The notes beneath the pieces are model-generated. The model ran no database searches, was not told the origin of the DNA, and saw nothing but the letters and a program-made list of their open reading frames with translations. From JBBKWQ01 sp037969115 (GTDB taxonomy: Bacteria > Actinomycetota > Acidimicrobiia > Acidimicrobiales > Ilumatobacteraceae): a stretch of DNA of 9,224 nt. How positions within the stretch are numbered: the stretch's first letter is position 1; every line of letters begins with the position of its first letter. The DNA is taken from positions 1-9,224 of the forward strand of contig JBBKWQ010000004.1 in the NCBI GenBank assembly GCA_037969115.1, given 5' to 3'. The position numbers and the translations under genes are program-made. Shown piece after piece: positions 6,695-9,224 of this stretch.

Positions 6695-6700
6695 AGAGTA
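6695..6700 (-). promoter_or_regulatory. Candidate leaderless -10 element for glgB-azlC-azlD
   Basis: On the minus strand TACTCT ends 6 nt before the glgB ATG at 6688. AGGACA at 6718-6723 (minus) sits 17 nt upstream and matches four of six -35 positions. GGAG lies only 2 nt from the ATG, too close for a normal ribosome-binding site. The box overlaps the -10 candidate of the divergent glucosyltransferase gene by two bases. Confidence 0.5.
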
Positions 6701-6704
6701 GAGT
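6699..6704 (+). promoter_or_regulatory. Candidate leaderless -10 element for the GT4 glucosyltransferase
   Basis: TAGAGT on the plus strand is followed by 8 nt and then the GTG at 6713. It shares 6699-6700 with the divergent glgB box. No credible -35 was found 16-18 nt upstream, a region that lies inside the first codons of glgB. Confidence 0.45.
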
Positions 6705-6712
6705 GCGCGCTC

Positions 6713-7885
6713 GTGCGTGTCCTCATGTTGTCGTGGGAGTTCCCACCCGCCAGTGCGGGCGGGATGGCCGCACACATCGATGGACTCACTCAAGCCCTCG
6801 CCGACGGCGGCCACGACGTCGTCCTCCTCACCCGTCTCGTGCCGGACAGCGAGACCGAAACCATGCGATTCGGCGTACGCGTCCTTCGCGCCGATGTCGA
6901 CATGCCGTGGCTCCCCGACAACCGGACGGCGCACACGGCGTCGGCGAACCATGCGTTGGTTCGTCTCGCCGAGCTACTCGGCGACTGGTCACCCGATGTG
7001 GTACACGCACACGACTGGGAGGTCGCCTGGGCCGCCGAGGTCTTCGCTGGACGGTTCGACGCCCCACTCGTGACCACGTTCCACGGAACGGCACGTGGAA
7101 GGCACGGCGGCCATCTTGGTTCCGGCGACCCCACCGACATCAACGCGGTCGAGTGGTGGCAGGCACTTCGATCCGACCAGATCATCACGATCACGAAGCT
7201 GATGGTGCGAGAGATCGTCGGCGGTTTCGAAATCGACCCGAACCGGGTGCGCCGGATACCGAACGGCATCGATCCGATGTGGTGGATGACCTCGTCACCC
7301 GACGAGGTTGCCGACACCGAACGCACCCGCGAGATCTTCACCTGGGGTCGCGTGCAGTACGAGAAGGGTTTCCAGGTGCTCTCGCGGTCGATGATGGTGC
7401 TGCGCAACCGGATGCCCGATGCGCGCTGCATCATCGCGGGCCGCGGTAGCTATCTGCCCGAACTCCAGTCGCAGATAGACGTCGACGGCGTGACCGACAT
7501 CGTCGACCTGCGCGGTTACGTGAGCGACAACGATCTGCGAGCGCTCGCCCATCGGGCCGGATGCGTCGTGATTCCGTCGCTGTACGAGCCCTTCGGTGTG
7601 GTCGCGCTCGAAGCGCTCGCCGCCGGAGCGCCACTCATCGTCGCCGACACAGGCGGACTCGCCGAGCTGGTCGGCGGAACCGGGTCGGCGCTGCTGTTCG
7701 AGCCCGGCAATGCTGCCGAGTTGGCCGACTGCATCGAGCGCGTGTTGACCGAGCCTGATCTCGCGGCAACCATGCGTGCCAGCGGGCATCAGCTCCTCAG
7801 CGCGACCTACTCGTGGAAGGCCATCGCCTCACGCACCGTGCTGGTGTACGAGGACGCCAAGGACACGTTCGCAAGAAGGGCCTGA
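6713..7885 (+). CDS. GT4 glycogen-synthase-like alpha-glucosyltransferase (resembles mycobacterial Rv3032)
   Basis: A 390-residue retaining glycosyltransferase of the GT-B fold. The N-terminal domain starts VRVLMLSWEFPPASAGGMAAH, with the GG turn (16-17) that contacts the donor phosphates. VVHAHDWEVAW (97-107) is the synthase-type acceptor/donor loop. PNGID (183-187) precedes the domain linker. The C-terminal domain has GRVQYEKGF (212-220, K218) and PSLYEPFGVVALEALA (288-303), the E-x7-E pair being E292 and E300. The LSWEFPP beginning resembles mycobacterial Rv3032, an alpha-1,4-glucosyltransferase for glycogen and methylglucose polysaccharide, more than classical GlgA. The donor could be ADP- or UDP-glucose. 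GTG 6713 is chosen because it supplies the full first beta strand; ATG 6725 would truncate it. The longer open frame upstream overlaps glgB antisense and is spurious. It is divergent from glgB by 24 bp. Confidence 0.9.
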   Translation: MRVLMLSWEFPPASAGGMAAHIDGLTQALADGGHDVVLLTRLVPDSETETMRFGVRVLRADVDMPWLPDNRTAHTASANHALVRLAELLGDWSPDVVHAHDWEVAWAAEVFAGRFDAPLVTTFHGTARGRHGGHLGSGDPTDINAVEWWQALRSDQIITITKLMVREIVGGFEIDPNRVRRIPNGIDPMWWMTSSPDEVADTERTREIFTWGRVQYEKGFQVLSRSMMVLRNRMPDARCIIAGRGSYLPELQSQIDVDGVTDIVDLRGYVSDNDLRALAHRAGCVVIPSLYEPFGVVALEALAAGAPLIVADTGGLAELVGGTGSALLFEPGNAAELADCIERVLTEPDLAATMRASGHQLLSATYSWKAIASRTVLVYEDAKDTFARRA

Positions 7886-7892
7886 TCCGCGA

Positions 7893-7918
7893 TCGACGTG
7901 GCGGACGAGCCGCGTCGA
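7893..7918. terminator. Stem-loop between convergent GT4 and enoyl-CoA hydratase genes
   Basis: TCGACGTGGC (7893-7902) pairs with GCCGCGTCGA (7909-7918), giving a 10-bp stem with one G-U wobble and a 6-nt loop. It lies in the middle of the 53-nt gap between two convergent stop codons. This is the position expected for a terminator acting in both directions. No T-tract follows on either strand. Confidence 0.4.
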
Positions 7919-7938
7919 CGCACGCATCACTCGTTCGG

Positions 7939-8727
7939 CTAGCGGCCGGTGAACGCGGCCTGACCGGGGCCGTGCTCGAGAAAACTCGCAACGCCGATCT
8001 GGCTGTCCTCGGTGCGGAACGATTCGACGAACTTGTCCTGCTCGACCTGTAATCCGTCTGCGAGCGATGTGGACAGCCCGTCGTCGATCGCCTGCTTGGC
8101 GAGTCCCTGCGCGGTGAGTGCACCTGCGGCCACCTCGGCGGCCAACGTCAACGCTCGCTCATGGAGGTCTTCGGCGGCGATGACCTCATCGGCAAGGCCG
8201 ATTCGCAACGCCTCGTCGGCTTTCACCTGACGACCGGTGATGCACAGCTCCTTCGCCCGGCTCGGACCCACCTGGCGTGCAAGCCGTTGTGTGCCACCAC
8301 CGCCGGGGATGACACCCAGCAGGATCTCCGGTTGGCCGAACACCGCACGCTCGGAGGCGATCCGATAATCGCAGGCGAGCGCCAACTCGCACCCACCGCC
8401 CAGCGCATAGCCGCTCACGGCAGCGATCACGAATCGCGGCAACGCCGCGATCGCGTCGAGCGACGCGTGTATCCGCTGGGTGATGCCGAGTGCGGCCTCG
8501 GCATCGCCGAACTCGGAGATGTCGGCGCCGGCTGCGAAGATCCGTTCACCGCCCGTGATCACCACGGCACCGGGCAAGTCGTCGGCGAGTTGCCTCGCAA
8601 TGTCGTGCAGCGCAGCAACCACGGCGCCCGACAGCGCGTTGACCTTGCCGTTCCGCAACGTCACGACCGCCACGCCGTCGTCGCGACGCTCCAGACCCAC
8701 CACACCTTGTTCTGCTTGATCACCCAT
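7939..8727 (-). CDS. Enoyl-CoA hydratase/isomerase family protein (crotonase fold)
   Basis: A cytoplasmic crotonase-fold enzyme of 262 residues, usual for the family. It would add water across a 2-enoyl-CoA double bond in fatty-acid or amino-acid degradation. The oxyanion-hole segment FAAGADISEF is at 64-73, and YALGGGCELALACDYR spans 107-122. E114 and FGQPEILLG (130-138, E134) match both catalytic glutamates of the classic hydratase, so hydration is more likely than isomerase or dehalogenase activity. PGGGGTQRLARQVG (141-154) and AKELCITGRQV (158-168) are further family signatures. I chose ATG 8727; an in-frame GTG at 8745 would add six residues (MGHNEP) with no homology support. The chain length of the substrate is unknown. 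It is convergent with the GT4 gene and divergent from the AbiEi-like gene; no beta-oxidation partner is visible. Confidence 0.92.
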   Translation of the reverse strand: MGDQAEQGVVGLERRDDGVAVVTLRNGKVNALSGAVVAALHDIARQLADDLPGAVVITGGERIFAAGADISEFGDAEAALGITQRIHASLDAIAALPRFVIAAVSGYALGGGCELALACDYRIASERAVFGQPEILLGVIPGGGGTQRLARQVGPSRAKELCITGRQVKADEALRIGLADEVIAAEDLHERALTLAAEVAAGALTAQGLAKQAIDDGLSTSLADGLQVEQDKFVESFRTEDSQIGVASFLEHGPGQAAFTGR

Positions 8728-8733
8728 GGGCTC

Positions 8734-8739
8734 ATTGTG
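8734..8739 (-). promoter_or_regulatory. Possible -10 element for the enoyl-CoA hydratase gene
   Basis: On the minus strand CACAAT, with four of six bases matching TATAAT, ends 6 nt before the ATG at 8727. That is the same distance seen at the other candidate leaderless starts here, but the first two bases differ. The -35 region is poor. This is weaker than the other boxes. Confidence 0.25.
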
Positions 8740-8826
8740 GCCCACCGACGTGTTCCGGTCCGAGTCCGCCGCGCCCCACCGTCCCTCGTGGGTTCAGAGT
8801 CACGCCATGCCGCCGTCAGCGGCCTG

Positions 8827-9224
8827 ATGCATCTCATGTCGAACCAGCACGGCGCGTGTACTACTGCGCAGTCGAAAGCCCATGGAGTGGGCACCAACAT
8901 GGTCAACCGATTCGTCCGAGACGGAGTGTTCGTCCGGGCGAACGGCACTGTGCTGGTCGCCAGCTGTGCGCCGTCCACGTGGCATCAGGCGGCAATGATT
9001 GCGGCGCTGAGCCCCGGATGCACCGCCATCTCACACGGAGCTGCGGCACGCCTCCACGGCCTCGACGGCTTCGCCCGCCACGAACCGGTGAACGTGCTCG
9101 CGCGGAAGGGCGCATGGCCGAAGGTGCGGCCACCCGCTATCGCTCACTTCACACGCGGCCTGACCCCGGCAGACGTCACGATCGTCGACTCGATTCCCGT
9201 GCTCACGGTCGCCTCGACGCTCTC
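8827..9224 (+). CDS. AbiEi-antitoxin-like / DUF559-type protein, N-terminal part (cut by window edge)
   Basis: The reading frame stays open to the window end, giving 132 residues. The pattern fits actinobacterial proteins with an AbiEi-antitoxin-like N-terminus that often end in a DUF559 (Vsr-like nuclease) domain. QHGACTTAQSKAHGVG (7-22) and MVNRFVRDGVFVRANGTVLVA (25-45) match a winged-helix region, APSTWHQ (48-54) is a family tag, and ISHGAAARLHGLDGF (68-82) is the typical 'aSH-sAA-LhGLdgf' core. LTPADVTIVDSIPVLTVASTL (112-132) corresponds to the 'l-pddvt-vdGiPvttpartl' segment before the nuclease domain. The nuclease part, if present, is beyond the window. The start is uncertain: ATG 8827, ATG 8836 and GTG 8788 are all in frame; 8827 gives the most family-like length. 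Despite the AbiEi name, a toxin-antitoxin role is not established for such proteins, and no toxin partner is visible. Confidence 0.65.
   Translation, partial: MHLMSNQHGACTTAQSKAHGVGTNMVNRFVRDGVFVRANGTVLVASCAPSTWHQAAMIAALSPGCTAISHGAAARLHGLDGFARHEPVNVLARKGAWPKVRPPAIAHFTRGLTPADVTIVDSIPVLTVASTL

Noticed and set aside
6233..6712. Upstream extension of the glucosyltransferase frame by 160 codons
   Set aside because: It runs antisense through the 5' part of glgB and has no glycosyltransferase homology. The GT-B fold begins at VRVLMLSWE, encoded from 6713.
6689..6952. Upstream extension of the glgB frame by 88 codons
   Set aside because: It overlaps the start of the glucosyltransferase gene antisense, begins with an arginine-rich run and has no GlgB homology. 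The start at 6688 also follows a -10-like box directly.
8728..8826. Possible extra promoter, operator or small gene in the gap between the hydratase and the AbiEi-like gene
   Set aside because: Apart from the weak CACAAT box I see no inverted repeat, no TANNNT on the plus strand at a useful distance, and no separate coding signal. The plus frame simply stays open into the AbiEi-like gene.

Overview
The window is a dense, high-GC bacterial chromosome segment. I recognise ten protein-coding genes, two of them cut by the window edges, and no RNA genes, insertion sequences, CRISPR arrays or long repeats. GC-rich codon use, tight gene packing, a mycobacterial-type GT4 glucosyltransferase, an AbiEi/DUF559-like protein and repeated leaderless-type starts all suggest an actinobacterium. 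My best guess is the Acidimicrobiia (Ilumatobacter-like), but that is an inference from style, not from a marker gene.

Layout. (1) 1-1303, minus strand: a cysteine desulfurase followed by mnmA, overlapping by 4 bp. Together they form the sulfur-relay pair for 2-thiouridine at the tRNA wobble position. (2) 1360-2100, plus: a class I SAM-dependent methyltransferase, divergent from the desulfurase. (3) 2225-3681, plus: galT (galactose-1-phosphate uridylyltransferase family) followed after 20 nt by a small SRPBCC/START-fold protein. (4) 3764-6688, minus: glgB (glycogen branching enzyme) followed closely by azlC and azlD, which encode a two-part branched-chain amino acid exporter. The spacings are 10 nt and a 4 bp overlap. 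(5) 6713-7885, plus: a GT4 glycogen-synthase-like glucosyltransferase, divergent from glgB across only 24 bp. (6) 7939-8727, minus: an enoyl-CoA hydratase family enzyme with both catalytic glutamates. (7) 8827 to the window end, plus: the N-terminal part of an AbiEi-antitoxin-like/DUF559-type protein.

How they fit together. The glgB-GT4 pair is a chain-extending and chain-branching module for an alpha-1,4/1,6-glucan; galT nearby may feed hexose-1-phosphate chemistry. The mnmA pair serves tRNA modification. The remaining genes look like ordinary metabolic neighbours.

The most striking non-coding signal is architectural. Five transcription-unit starts carry a TANNNT -10-like hexamer 6-10 nt before the start codon, and a sixth has a weaker version, consistent with leaderless transcription. 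The glgB and GT4 boxes physically overlap in the 10-bp direct repeat AGAGTAGAGT. I did not find a convincing novel system. The findings below are modest and rated accordingly.
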